DNA of 64,000 bases from Polyangiaceae bacterium (lineage in GTDB: Bacteria > Myxococcota_A > Polyangia > Polyangiales > Polyangiaceae): positions 3,162,001-3,226,000 of the forward strand of contig JADJRH010000011.1 in the NCBI GenBank assembly GCA_016712345.1, written 5' to 3'. The position numbers and the translations under genes are program-made. Below the pieces are notes generated by a model that did not search any database, was not told the DNA's origin, and saw only the letters and a program-made list of their open reading frames with translations. This document shows, one piece after another, positions 1-8,031 of the stretch (position 1 is its first letter; each line of letters starts with the position of its first letter).

Positions 1-124
1 CGCGAAACTTGTCTGCCCCGTGCGCAAAACCCGCCGCCGGATCCAGCGCATCGTGGTCTTTTTCAGCCACGATCGCGTGCGCTCCGAGCAGCGCCAGTTC
101 GCGGGCAAGGGCGAGCGCGCTCAT
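1..124 (-). CDS. Unknown protein, N-terminal 41 codons (partial)
   Basis: Partial gene running off the left edge of the window. Its ATG (124-122) overlaps the TGA of the upstream DUF4255 gene in an ATGA junction, the same coupling seen at other joints of this operon, which is the main reason to call it. The visible protein begins MSALALARELALLGAH and continues AIVAEKDHDALDPAAGF. There is no recognisable motif in this stretch. By position it should be a further component of the contractile injection operon, but its identity cannot be told from 41 residues. Confidence 0.55.
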   Translation of the reverse strand, partial: MSALALARELALLGAHAIVAEKDHDALDPAAGFAHGADKFR

Positions 125-1251
125 GGGATGATCTCCAACAGGATGAACGGGGTAAACTGCTTGGGTTTACCCACGCCGAGATCAATGCGGGCCGAAACCC
201 GGTAAATCCCCGGCCGAAGGCCCGTTGCGGCAATGGATATACTGGTTGCGTTGGAGCCTGTTTTTGCAAACCAGTGCACATCGGAAGGGTCGAAAATACC
301 GGATGCGGGCCAGAAGTAGAGCCGATCGGCGCTGGTCAAGCCCTGACCGAGCAAAACAAGCGCTGCTGCGGCCGAGTGTTTTAGGCTGGAGTGCGCTTGG
401 AGAGACCATGTACCCGACGGTTGAACAAGCAACTCAATGGGTTGAGAAGCTTGTTTGTTTGCGTACACCGTCACTCGGGCTACCCCCGGTTTGACAGCAA
501 CAGGGAGCTGAAAACGCAGTGAATGTTCGGCATCAAGCGTTGTGAAAGCGCCGATCACCTGCGAACCTACTCGAATGGAGGTGACAGGCTCCGGGAAATT
601 TCCCTCAAGCCGAACGAATGATTGTTCTGCCGCCATGGTAGGCACCGCAGCCGAGAGTGTGGGCGGCGGCGTTGCGGTGGGCCCTTCAAGCGTGACCCCA
701 CCGGGTGCCACCATGGCTCCCGCCGGGCCGACGGGTAGAAGCGATTTGAGTTGAACCGGCCACACTTCAAACAGAGCAAAAGGCCTGTGCCGGATTTGAA
801 GGGGCGAAAACACTTTCTCCATGACTTCAGGCGACGTGGGCACGAGAGTGATGTTGAGTTTACCCTGGCCGCTGTTTCCCGCCGGACCTCCGAGCAGAGG
901 TAAGGTTAGGGTAGGTTCCGCAGAAAACACACGGATCACTTCACCCAGCAAACGATGGGCACCGTCGGCGTTTTGGCTTGGACCGTCACCGTAGGTGGTG
1001 ACCAGGTAGAAAAGGGAAAGTGTGGTAGGCGGCGGCGTTGTCGTCCCGTCGGGATTGCGCACATACCCATCGTTCTTGTGATCGGCATGTTCGTTTACCC
1101 ACAGAAGCGAAACTCGAATTTCTTCTTTGTTGCCAATGGCTTCAGGTGGAATGTTGGCGAGCACTCCGTTCACCGGTGCGGGCGCAACCTTGTTGGCCAG
1201 CACAAACCGGAGAATATCAGATGCGTGGTAGAGATTGGTAAACGTGGCCAT
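121..1251 (-). CDS. DUF4255/Pvc16-type tail protein (contractile injection system)
   Basis: 376 residues. The N-terminal ~190 residues (FTNLYHASDILRFVLAN, then IRVSLLWVNEH, LFYLVTTYGDGPSQN and HRLLGEVIRVF) match what I know of the DUF4255/Pvc16 N-terminal domain, found in extracellular contractile injection systems and proposed to cap or terminate the tail. Residues ~210-376 form a second part with two beta-rich stretches (about 215-290 and 300-376) that read like TIG-type sandwich domains; that part is inference. The gene starts directly after the TAA of the upstream gene, with a GGAGG-type ribosome site inside that gene's 3' end, and its stop overlaps the next start. Confidence 0.8.
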   Translation of the reverse strand: MATFTNLYHASDILRFVLANKVAPAPVNGVLANIPPEAIGNKEEIRVSLLWVNEHADHKNDGYVRNPDGTTTPPPTTLSLFYLVTTYGDGPSQNADGAHRLLGEVIRVFSAEPTLTLPLLGGPAGNSGQGKLNITLVPTSPEVMEKVFSPLQIRHRPFALFEVWPVQLKSLLPVGPAGAMVAPGGVTLEGPTATPPPTLSAAVPTMAAEQSFVRLEGNFPEPVTSIRVGSQVIGAFTTLDAEHSLRFQLPVAVKPGVARVTVYANKQASQPIELLVQPSGTWSLQAHSSLKHSAAAALVLLGQGLTSADRLYFWPASGIFDPSDVHWFAKTGSNATSISIAATGLRPGIYRVSARIDLGVGKPKQFTPFILLEIIP

Positions 1252-2535
1252 TTACCACCTCCCTCCCCGTTGCGATTCAAACGAAAGGCCTGGGTCAATT
1301 TCGTGGGCACGCGGTGACCGCACTACGGGCGGCGGGCGTGCGGCATCGGCCGGGCGGGTATGAAGTTCTATCCGACCGATGGTGACCGACACTGAAGGCG
1401 TGCGCGGCGGCGCGGCAGGCGCGCTGGGAGTTTTGGAGGAGCCGGCCCGCGCGGCAGTGGGCGCCGGGCGAACGGTGGGCTCGGCGCGACGCTGAGGCTC
1501 GCGCGTTGCGACAGGAGCGGGGCGCAGAACCGGCGCCGCGGCGGGTTGACCGGGTTTGGGTTGAGCTTTGTCGGCCCCCTTGTCACGCCCGTTGTTTTTT
1601 TGACCGCCGCGATCTACCCGTTCACTCGGTTGTGTACGCATTGCGATTGGGGCGGCAACCGATTGACTTGGTTTGTCAACCTGTGGAGGCGCCGGGCGGG
1701 GCGAGGGGGTGGGGGCGGCCGGAGACGGCGGGCGCGCGAGCGCGCCCGCCGTCTCCGGCCGCTCCCGCCTTTCGATGGGAGTAAGGTCGCGAACGGGCGG
1801 GAGTGGAGGCGCGGGCGGCCGCGCAAGCGCGGCCGCCCGCGCCTCCACTCCCGCCACCCCCTCGCCCCGCTCCGGCGCCGCAACGCGGGCCTCACGGCCT
1901 GCGTCCGCCGCGCCTGCGCGCTCCTTCGGGGACGTGGGCACCATCACGCGCTCCAGCACCGACACGGTTCGTTCAATCACCCGCTCACGCACCACCAGAG
2001 GCGCTTTGGCCAAGGACGCGGCGGCATTGGAAGATGTGTACACATTGGACGGCGACACCGGCGCGAGAGGGCCGACGGGAGGGCGCACGACAGGCGCAGC
2101 CGGCCGGTCTGCAATGGGTAGAACCGGTTGAGCCGACCCTTCGAGCTTGTTGGAAAGCCCACGACGGTTTGCCAAAGTGGACATGTCAGGTTCGCCGCGA
2201 TGGGGCGGTTGCGCCGGCCTCGGCGAAGCCGCAGGCTCAACGGGCGCGACAGCTTTGGGTAGATCCGCCGGAGGTGCCGCGCGCACCTGTCCTTCAGAAG
2301 AACCCGCGCGGAACTCCCCTTCTACCCCTTCACCCTCCGGTGTCACTTCACCCATTTCAACCGAGGGTTTGACTGCCGGTCGCAACTCGGTTGATACAGG
2401 AAACGCGGCTGGTGCGCGCTGGGCAGGCCGCTCGCCGGGGGCCTGCGAAGCAGCCTGCCCAGCGCGCACTGCACCGGCCGTTTCGGCTTGCCGAAACGGC
2501 CCCTGAACCATTCGACTCAAAGCGCCGGTGCCCAT
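1252..2535 (-). CDS. Pro/Ala-rich low-complexity protein of the injection operon
   Basis: 427 residues, about half Pro, Ala, Arg, Glu and Val, with no recognisable domain, signal peptide or membrane segment. It begins MGTGALSRMVQGPFRQ. A somewhat less biased C-terminus contains VSVTIGRIELHTRPADAARPPP; similar short TIGRIEV-like tails occur on proteins in this slot of phage-tail-like operons, and that comparison is from memory. The ATG overlaps the TAA of the 59-codon gene (TAATG), indicating coupling. The DNA carries at least four long perfect inverted repeats (arms 23, 29, 17 and 11 bp), listed separately. It may be a flexible linker or scaffold; function unknown. Confidence 0.7.
   Translation of the reverse strand: MGTGALSRMVQGPFRQAETAGAVRAGQAASQAPGERPAQRAPAAFPVSTELRPAVKPSVEMGEVTPEGEGVEGEFRAGSSEGQVRAAPPADLPKAVAPVEPAASPRPAQPPHRGEPDMSTLANRRGLSNKLEGSAQPVLPIADRPAAPVVRPPVGPLAPVSPSNVYTSSNAAASLAKAPLVVRERVIERTVSVLERVMVPTSPKERAGAADAGREARVAAPERGEGVAGVEARAAALARPPAPPLPPVRDLTPIERRERPETAGALARPPSPAAPTPSPRPAPPQVDKPSQSVAAPIAMRTQPSERVDRGGQKNNGRDKGADKAQPKPGQPAAAPVLRPAPVATREPQRRAEPTVRPAPTAARAGSSKTPSAPAAPPRTPSVSVTIGRIELHTRPADAARPPPVVRSPRAHEIDPGLSFESQRGGRW
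1715..1762. repeat. Perfect inverted repeat, 23-bp arms, 2-nt loop
   Basis: Left arm 1715-1737 and right arm 1740-1762 are exact reverse complements separated by GA. A further imperfect match extends outward (1711-1714 with 1763-1766, one G-T pair). It lies wholly inside the coding sequence of the Pro/Ala-rich protein, in the stretch encoding PETAGALARPPSP. Confidence 0.95.
1796..1855. repeat. Perfect inverted repeat, 29-bp arms, 2-nt loop
   Basis: Left arm 1796-1824 and right arm 1827-1855 are exact reverse complements around an AA loop, making a 60-bp cruciform-capable element inside a coding sequence. It sits 33 bp from the 1715-1762 palindrome and shares the CGCGC-GCGCG core; both encode an ALARPP peptide. 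Confidence 0.95.
2412..2501. repeat. Two further inverted repeats in the same gene
   Basis: Arms 2412-2428 and 2453-2469 are exact 17-bp reverse complements with a 24-nt loop. Immediately after, GGCCGTTTCGG (2476-2486) pairs with CCGAAACGGCC (2491-2501) around a CTTG loop. Both are inside the first ~45 codons of the Pro/Ala-rich gene. Confidence 0.9.
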
Positions 2536-2714
2536 TATTCGTCAGCTCCCAAACCGAGTTCTGAAAACAGGGCTTCATCGTCGTCGGCTTCAATGAGCGA
2601 GAGGTACACACGCCGCCGCTTGAGAGAAAGACGCAAAATCGCTTCTTCACTCCAATGGTAGCGCGTTGCGATCCGGTGAACGTCGCGAAACACCGCTTTT
2701 CCTCGTCGCCTCAT
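2535..2714 (-). CDS. Small conserved-type protein of the injection operon (59 aa)
   Basis: A 59-codon gene that is easy to miss. Its ATG (2714-2712) overlaps the TGA of the zinc-ribbon baseplate gene (ATGA) and its TAA (2537-2535) overlaps the next ATG (TAATG), so it fills the gap exactly. The protein starts MRRRGKAVFRDVHRIATRYH, then WSEEAILRLSLKRRRVYLSL, and ends in an acidic tail. An aromatic-His-Trp stretch followed by a leucine- and Arg-rich helix resembles the tiny proteins (some filed as DUF6760) that I recall in the same slot of extracellular contractile injection operons. Family assignment is tentative; the existence of the gene is well supported by the two overlaps. Confidence 0.75.
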   Translation of the reverse strand: MRRRGKAVFRDVHRIATRYHWSEEAILRLSLKRRRVYLSLIEADDDEALFSELGLGADE

Positions 2715-3532
2715 TTCGGCAAAAAAAAAGCCGCCACATCAAACGGGGCCACAAACGAGCCACCGCATGCGTTGCACGAGACCCCCATGCTCAGATCGAG
2801 ATCGGGAGTGCGCTCTTCAATTGCCTGCTCAAGCGCGCGTCGCTCGCCGATGCCAAGCGCTCGCACGCGATTGGGTTCAAACGGGCCTTCTTCGTCCCCG
2901 AGCTTGAGGAGTACACTTGCAAGCAAAAAAGTGCGCCGCTCCGACTCGGTTTCAGGTGGATTGGCCAAGAGTTTTTCTTGATCGCCGGCAGTGGGTAGAC
3001 GCATGACAGCGTTCACGCCCGACGGCAACACAGTTTCGACCCCGGCAGTGGGGTTGAACGTCGGCCCAAAATCTACGGGGAGTTGACTCAACAGAAAGTC
3101 AACCTCGTTGTTTTTGCCGCAGACCGGACAATTGACCTCGCAGATCACTCGATCTCCGAGCGAGATACGGCGCAAATCGAGCAATGCTGCATCACGTTCG
3201 GCCACGGTAAGGTTTTGAACCTGACTTACCATTCCCGATGCGTCGGCCCCCGGCGGTACCAAACATCGCGCGAGGATCTCGTTACAGAGAGCCGCTGTGT
3301 TTGGGTTATTTTGGTGCCGTTCAATCACCTCTTCTTCAAACCCGGTTAGGGGCCGAAGGACGAGACGACGTGGGCCGATCGCATGGGTAGACTGGACCTC
3401 TGACGGGGCGGCTGGGCCGGCGATTTGCGGCGAAACCTCAGCGCGAGCCGGTGCACGGGAAGATGCACCTCCGCGACTCGAAAACGGATTTTCGAGTACA
3501 AGGTTGGATCCCGAAGCGCCGGCCCCTCGCAT
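2711..3532 (-). CDS. Baseplate-type protein with zinc ribbon (T4 gp26-like)
   Basis: 273 residues. After a disordered head (residues 1-55), the body contains LVLRPLTGFEEEVIERHQ, a central LGDRVICEVNCPVCGKNNEV segment and a C-terminal SCNACGGSFVAPFDVAAFFL. The paired CPVC and CNAC motifs suggest a split zinc ribbon. This arrangement is familiar from T4-type baseplate proteins encoded next to sheath and tube genes in contractile injection operons. Its start lies one base beyond the stop of the tube gene and its stop overlaps the 59-codon gene. The role in baseplate assembly is inferred from family and position. Confidence 0.75.
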   Translation of the reverse strand: MRGAGASGSNLVLENPFSSRGGASSRAPARAEVSPQIAGPAAPSEVQSTHAIGPRRLVLRPLTGFEEEVIERHQNNPNTAALCNEILARCLVPPGADASGMVSQVQNLTVAERDAALLDLRRISLGDRVICEVNCPVCGKNNEVDFLLSQLPVDFGPTFNPTAGVETVLPSGVNAVMRLPTAGDQEKLLANPPETESERRTFLLASVLLKLGDEEGPFEPNRVRALGIGERRALEQAIEERTPDLDLSMGVSCNACGGSFVAPFDVAAFFLPK

Positions 3533-3533
3533 G

Positions 3534-4034
3534 TCAGGTCTCCGCAGGTTCCGTCAGCGTGGTGTCACGCTGGAAACCTTCGTGTTCGATTTTGATCATG
3601 GTGATCGCTACCGCGTTGGCGTTGGCGTCCATTTCAGGCGTGGCTTGATACTCACTGATCCAAGCGCGCCGCACTTTGAACCGCAACACCGGTGTACCCT
3701 GAAGATTCATCACCTCGATGGCGATGTCTTTGCGGTACTTGGCAAGCGACATGGCAGCCGACCCATCCAAGTTGTTGACCAGGTTGGCCCAGTCTTCAAA
3801 CGTGGTGTCATGGGTAAGTCCGGCTTCCATCGTAATGGCTTCAAACTTGGTGCGGCCGGGCATTTTGCGAACAATGGAGGGGTCGCCCGCCTCCCTCCAC
3901 TCAATGGCCTCGGTGGTTTTTTTGAGCGCGCCCATTTTGGATAAACCGGCGACCGGTCTACCATCAATCAGCACGCGGAACTTGAAGTTCTTGTAGGGGT
4001 CGCTGCGGTGACTGTTAACCGAAAACAGAGCCAT
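3534..4034 (-). CDS. Contractile tail inner tube protein (gp19/Hcp-like)
   Basis: 166 residues, the usual size for phage T4 gp19-type tube proteins of contractile injection systems. Typical features are SDPYKNFKFRVLIDG near the N-terminus, the central MPGRTKFEAITMEAGLTHD, and the C-terminal VRRAWISEYQATPEMDAN followed by IEHEGFQRD. The protein stacks as hexamers to form the inner tube that is expelled when the sheath contracts. It lies 22 bp downstream of the sheath gene on the same strand. Only one tube gene is visible; many such operons have a second one, which could lie beyond the left edge. Confidence 0.92.
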   Translation of the reverse strand: MALFSVNSHRSDPYKNFKFRVLIDGRPVAGLSKMGALKKTTEAIEWREAGDPSIVRKMPGRTKFEAITMEAGLTHDTTFEDWANLVNNLDGSAAMSLAKYRKDIAIEVMNLQGTPVLRFKVRRAWISEYQATPEMDANANAVAITMIKIEHEGFQRDTTLTEPAET

Positions 4035-4056
4035 GGTGCTCCCTCACAATGACCGG

Positions 4057-5619
4057 TTAGGCCTTTTGATTAACGATTTGGCTCAAGCGAACCACAACAA
4101 ATTCAGCCGGCCTGAGCGGGGCAAAACCTACCCACACGTTGACAATGCCGGCGATGCGATCGGGCTCGGGCGTTGTTTCCGAGTCACACTTGACGAAAAA
4201 CGCTTCACGCGTTGTGCGCCCCGCAAACGCTCCCTGACGGAAGAGCTGCTCCATAAAACCGCCGATGGTTAGCCGAAGCTGTGACCAAAGCGGCTCATCG
4301 TTGGGCTCAAAAACAGCCCACTGAATGCCATTATAAATGCTTGTTCGGAGGAAAATGGCCATGCGCCTGACAGGCACATACCGCCATTCTGAATCGGGAC
4401 GCAGCGTGCGGGCGCCCCACACCACATTTCCACCGGCCGGCATGTCGCGAAGCGCGTTGATCCCCCGCGGATTCAACTCGTCTTGGTGGGTGTCGAGCAG
4501 TTTATACTCAAGCTTTCGAATGCCGAGCACCGTTGCGTCAAGCCCGGCGGGCGCTTTCCACACACCGCGCCGTTGATCTGTTCGGGCAAACAAACCTGCC
4601 ACAAACGCGTTGGGGCCCAGCATGAGTGTAGGGTCGCGACCGACGCCGACGGGATCTCCCACTTCCATCCATGGGAAGTACACACCGCCGAATGTTGTTT
4701 TGGACTGGCTGCTAAAAGCGGTGATTGCGTCGTTTGTGGCGCTCGTCGGGTCGCCCGAACCTTTGAGCCGAGGCATGTCAGCCACGCAGAACAGATCTTG
4801 ACGGAGCCTACCCTCAGCGTAGTCAAGCCCAACTTTTTGCATGGCCGTCACGGCGGTATCGGCATCGGCCGGACGCGATGGGATGACAAGCAACGCCGCA
4901 TCGGAAATCTCGTCAAGCCGGCCCAAGATCCCTTTGACCTGAGTATCTGTCAGGTTGATATCGCCGCCTGTTCCGCCGACGAGTGCGGCTCCGGCAACAG
5001 CGATCACCTGAGCGTCGGTCACAGGGTTTGCCGCAATATCAAGTGCCGGAATGGCCACCGCGACATCGGGATTCCACCGGATGTAGAGCGACCGCTGAAG
5101 CACATCGGACGCGTAGTTTTCATCTGAACCGCTCGCGCTCAACCGATCCCACCGTTCTACAATGACGTCGGGAGCGCCGCCGGGTGATTGGTAGATCACA
5201 AACAACCTGAATCGAGCGGCATCACCATCGCTCGAAACGGCGCTTATGACGCGCACGTTGGTGGACCAGGTACCGGGCGAAGAAGCCACGATTTGAGGGG
5301 TGAGAGCGCCGCCGAAAGTTCGACCTCCGGTGACCGAGCCGCTCAAAATACCCCTCAAAATGTAGGCTGTACTGCCCCCGTTTTGGAAAAACGCGTCCAT
5401 CGCGTAGCGAAGCGTACACACGACGGGCGGTGCCCCGTGGCGTTTATACCCGCCGAACTGCCGTTCATAGTCGGCAACGCCCTTGATTTTGGTGGGGGCA
5501 ACGGGCCCCCTTTCTGTTTCTCCAACGAAGATGGCGGTGGACGTTCCCGCGGCTTCAATAGACCTGGCGCCTGACGGCACCTCTTCCACATAGACACCCG
5601 GATGCAAACGAGCAGGCAT
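4057..5619 (-). CDS. Contractile tail sheath protein
   Basis: 520 residues. The N-terminus LHPGVYVEEVPSGARSIE and the following TAIFVGETERGPV are the hallmark of phage tail sheath proteins. The C-terminal domain (VKCDSETTPEPDRIAGIVNV, then GFAPLRPAEFVVVRLSQ) is the conserved sheath fold that packs on the inner tube. Sheath subunits polymerise extended around the tube and contract to drive it through a target envelope. Length and gene order (sheath, tube, baseplate-type, DUF4255) fit an extracellular contractile injection system or a phage-tail-like bacteriocin. No capsid or terminase genes are seen, so a whole prophage is unlikely in this segment. Confidence 0.95.
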   Translation of the reverse strand: MPARLHPGVYVEEVPSGARSIEAAGTSTAIFVGETERGPVAPTKIKGVADYERQFGGYKRHGAPPVVCTLRYAMDAFFQNGGSTAYILRGILSGSVTGGRTFGGALTPQIVASSPGTWSTNVRVISAVSSDGDAARFRLFVIYQSPGGAPDVIVERWDRLSASGSDENYASDVLQRSLYIRWNPDVAVAIPALDIAANPVTDAQVIAVAGAALVGGTGGDINLTDTQVKGILGRLDEISDAALLVIPSRPADADTAVTAMQKVGLDYAEGRLRQDLFCVADMPRLKGSGDPTSATNDAITAFSSQSKTTFGGVYFPWMEVGDPVGVGRDPTLMLGPNAFVAGLFARTDQRRGVWKAPAGLDATVLGIRKLEYKLLDTHQDELNPRGINALRDMPAGGNVVWGARTLRPDSEWRYVPVRRMAIFLRTSIYNGIQWAVFEPNDEPLWSQLRLTIGGFMEQLFRQGAFAGRTTREAFFVKCDSETTPEPDRIAGIVNVWVGFAPLRPAEFVVVRLSQIVNQKA

Positions 5620-5726
5620 GATCTTTCATCCTTGCGCTTGGGTTACCTCAACAAAACCGGATCTACCCTCAATTCGGCAAGGCCAAACCGCTTGCGGCAT
5701 GAACGCGAAAGCGTTTGACCTTACGC

Positions 5727-6170
5727 TCAACTGCCGAGCACGATATACTCAACCGTTCCGGCCTCGGGCGGAGCCGGCGGAGCGGGATTCGCCACCGTTT
5801 TCGTCACCACGAATGCCGCTTTTGTGAGCTTTTGCGAACCCGCGGCTTTGGGTGCCCAATGCATCCACATTCCACCCGGCGCAAGCCGGTAGATGGAAGC
5901 CGACGTGGCCGGCGCGACAACCGTGGGTAGGTCATTCAGGCGAATACCGATATCGATACCGGTGTTGTTCTTGATGACCACGCCCTGGGCCTCGACGTTG
6001 ACTCCCCCAAACGGAATTTCAATTGTCGTATCAATTGCCGTGCCCACCCCAACGTCAATTGTCCCAGCGCTGATTGCCGCGTACGAAACATTGACGCCGA
6101 ACGATTGCGTGAGCGACCCACCGCCGCCGGGCGCGTACGTAAGCGTAGAAGCAAATGCCGCTGCTACCAT
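5727..6170 (-). CDS. Unknown beta-rich protein, first gene of the injection operon
   Basis: 147 residues with the start chosen at the ATG 6170-6168, which has a strong GGAGG ribosome site just upstream. A longer reading from 6290 would add 40 residues of non-conserved character. The protein is Gly, Val, Thr and Ala rich with alternating hydrophobic residues (IDVGVGTAIDTTIEIPFGG, then VVIKNNTGIDIGIRLNDLP), indicating a beta-sandwich. A short Pro/Ala stretch precedes the C-terminus VEYIVLGS. It precedes the sheath gene by 107 bp. It could be a tail cap, decoration or fibre component; I do not recognise a family. Confidence 0.6.
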   Translation of the reverse strand: MVAAAFASTLTYAPGGGGSLTQSFGVNVSYAAISAGTIDVGVGTAIDTTIEIPFGGVNVEAQGVVIKNNTGIDIGIRLNDLPTVVAPATSASIYRLAPGGMWMHWAPKAAGSQKLTKAAFVVTKTVANPAPPAPPEAGTVEYIVLGS

Positions 6171-6492
6171 GTCCACCTCCGCCAAAAGTTGTAAAACAAC
6201 TAACCCCACGCAGGCTTTTGCAGAGACATGGGGCCGCGTCAATTCTTTTTTTGAACAATGCGCATTCTTTCCGGCGTTGCCAAAATCCACACTGTTACAG
6301 GATCGCCGCTTTTCGCCCCCGCTCTTGCATCAACCATTCCTGTTCAACGTTGCACGCTGCGATGAACCTCTGGTGAGACTCTGAAATTCATTTGTAAGAT
6401 TCCTTCGCTTCAGGGGTTCCGCGCGATCTGACGCATGGCAGATCTGCGGTCCGTTGCGGGAATAAGGCACCTGGAGTAAGGCGTAGCCACCC
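6171..6492. promoter_or_regulatory. Divergent intergenic region between injection operon and lipoprotein
   Basis: 322 bp without a supported gene, between the leftward injection operon and the rightward WD40-like lipoprotein, so it must hold promoters for both. The only clear element is the inverted repeat AGTTGT-AAA-ACAACT at 6187-6201, 17 bp upstream of the operon's first ATG and next to its ribosome site. It could be an operator or a small leader hairpin. No convincing -35/-10 pair was picked out by eye. Confidence 0.4.
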
Positions 6493-8025
6493 ATGATGAC
6501 TTACCATCGCCCGAGGCGGGGTGCCCTTGTCCTTGTTGCAGGCCTGAGTGCCGCATGTTCCCAACCTACCCTACCCCCGCAATCCACAACCACTGTGGTC
6601 GCCCCCACCGCGGCAACAACGGCATCCGTGGCCCCCACTTCCGGCTCAACGAAACAACTATCCTGCCCGGCCACGAACACAATGAGCAACTTCGCACTCT
6701 CCGCAGATCGCGCATGGCTCACCACCGGATGTGCCGGGTATGAAGGCTGCACGGACGAAAACCCCGACACCAACATGGATGTGTGGGACGTTCAAAAAGG
6801 TCAGATCGGCGCCACGCTCGATGCGGGTCAAAACAATATTTTGACCATGGCATTCGGCCCCGGAGGGCACTTCGTTTCGGTCGCCAACCCGCACACGGGA
6901 GTTGCCACCGTGCGACTTTTCTCGGTTGGAAGTTGGGCTCAAAAACACGACATGAGCTTTTATTGCACCGGAACCGCGGAGTTTGATCCGATGGGAAACT
7001 TCCTTGCGCTCGTTGGGTGCGACGGAAACATCGCCACTGTCAAACTGAGCGACCTGACGGTATTGTATCGGCCCGAGTCTGAAGCGCACTTGGGCGGCGA
7101 TTACGGCGTTTCTCTCGACTACACTCCCGACGGTCAAACCATTCTTGTCATGGACGAATACAACGGCTTTCAGGTGCTCAGCGCATCTACCCTTATTCGC
7201 AAAGCACCTCCCCGGGATATCGGTCGAATTGCTCGGGAAGCTCTTTCTCCGGCCCGAACGCAGTATGCGGCGGTCAACGACGCTGGGGAACTTTACGCGT
7301 TTGATTCACAAAAACCCACTCAAAAGCCTTCACGCCTTTCAGTCGGCAAAGCGGGCGACGTCAAACAACTGTTGTGGCTCGGCGAAAAACGCCTCCTCGT
7401 TTCAGCCGAACCTTCCATTCTGGCCGAGTGGGATCTTTCCAAAAAGTCCACCTCCAAAAAGGTGGTCGTTACAGGCCTCCACTCCACTCCCTACCTCTAC
7501 AGCGATCCGTCGGCGTCGTCGGTGGTGATGGTTGACGAGCGCGGTACAGTCATCCTGTGGGACGCAGCCACCGGCGCTGCAAAACAGCTTGATCCGGGGC
7601 GTTCTGCCGCCAATTCCGACGATCTACCCAAGGTCGAGTGGAGCCGCGACGGCGATCGCGTCTTGCTCCAAACCCGACAGACTCTCCGGGTGTTTGACAA
7701 GTCCGGCAACCTGGTCGCCCAGTGGCAACTCGGGGGCGACCAAGCCAACACGAACATGACTTGGATTCACAAAGGGGAGATCATTGCCGACGCCAATCAA
7801 ACGCTCCACTTGTACAGGGTGAGCGATGCGGCCGTGCTCCACCTTCAGTCTGTTGTACACAACGACCATCGCATCGGCCTTGTCAGCTCCCCAAACGGCA
7901 CGTGGTCGGGCCCGGAAGAGCTTGCCCACTGCGCCCTCCCCGACGGCACGTTCAAGGGGCGGCGTGTGCAGCGCCCGTCCCTCCTTTCAGACTTTTTGGC
8001 GGGCCTACCCATTACGCAAAACTGA
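6493..8025 (+). CDS. WD40-like beta-propeller lipoprotein
   Basis: 510 residues. The N-terminus has basic residues, a hydrophobic run (GALVLVAGLSAAC) ending in a lipobox-like cysteine near residue 22, then a Pro/Thr/Ser-rich linker. The rest reads as repeated propeller blades: LSADRAWLTTGC with MDVWDVQKGQIG, MAFGPGGHFVSVA with VRLFSVGSW, SLDYTPDGQTILVMD, WSRDGDRVLLQTRQTLRVF. Such proteins usually sit on the envelope as scaffolds. An AAGG ribosome site precedes tandem ATGs; the first is taken. Its relation to the injection operon across the divergent promoter region is unknown. Confidence 0.75.
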   Translation: MMTYHRPRRGALVLVAGLSAACSQPTLPPQSTTTVVAPTAATTASVAPTSGSTKQLSCPATNTMSNFALSADRAWLTTGCAGYEGCTDENPDTNMDVWDVQKGQIGATLDAGQNNILTMAFGPGGHFVSVANPHTGVATVRLFSVGSWAQKHDMSFYCTGTAEFDPMGNFLALVGCDGNIATVKLSDLTVLYRPESEAHLGGDYGVSLDYTPDGQTILVMDEYNGFQVLSASTLIRKAPPRDIGRIAREALSPARTQYAAVNDAGELYAFDSQKPTQKPSRLSVGKAGDVKQLLWLGEKRLLVSAEPSILAEWDLSKKSTSKKVVVTGLHSTPYLYSDPSASSVVMVDERGTVILWDAATGAAKQLDPGRSAANSDDLPKVEWSRDGDRVLLQTRQTLRVFDKSGNLVAQWQLGGDQANTNMTWIHKGEIIADANQTLHLYRVSDAAVLHLQSVVHNDHRIGLVSSPNGTWSGPEELAHCALPDGTFKGRRVQRPSLLSDFLAGLPITQN

Positions 8026-8031
8026 TATTGA

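Noticed and set aside
1..6170. Prophage interpretation of sheath and tube genes
   Set aside because: No capsid, portal, terminase, lysis or integration gene is visible, and DUF4255 points to an injection system; the left flank could change this.
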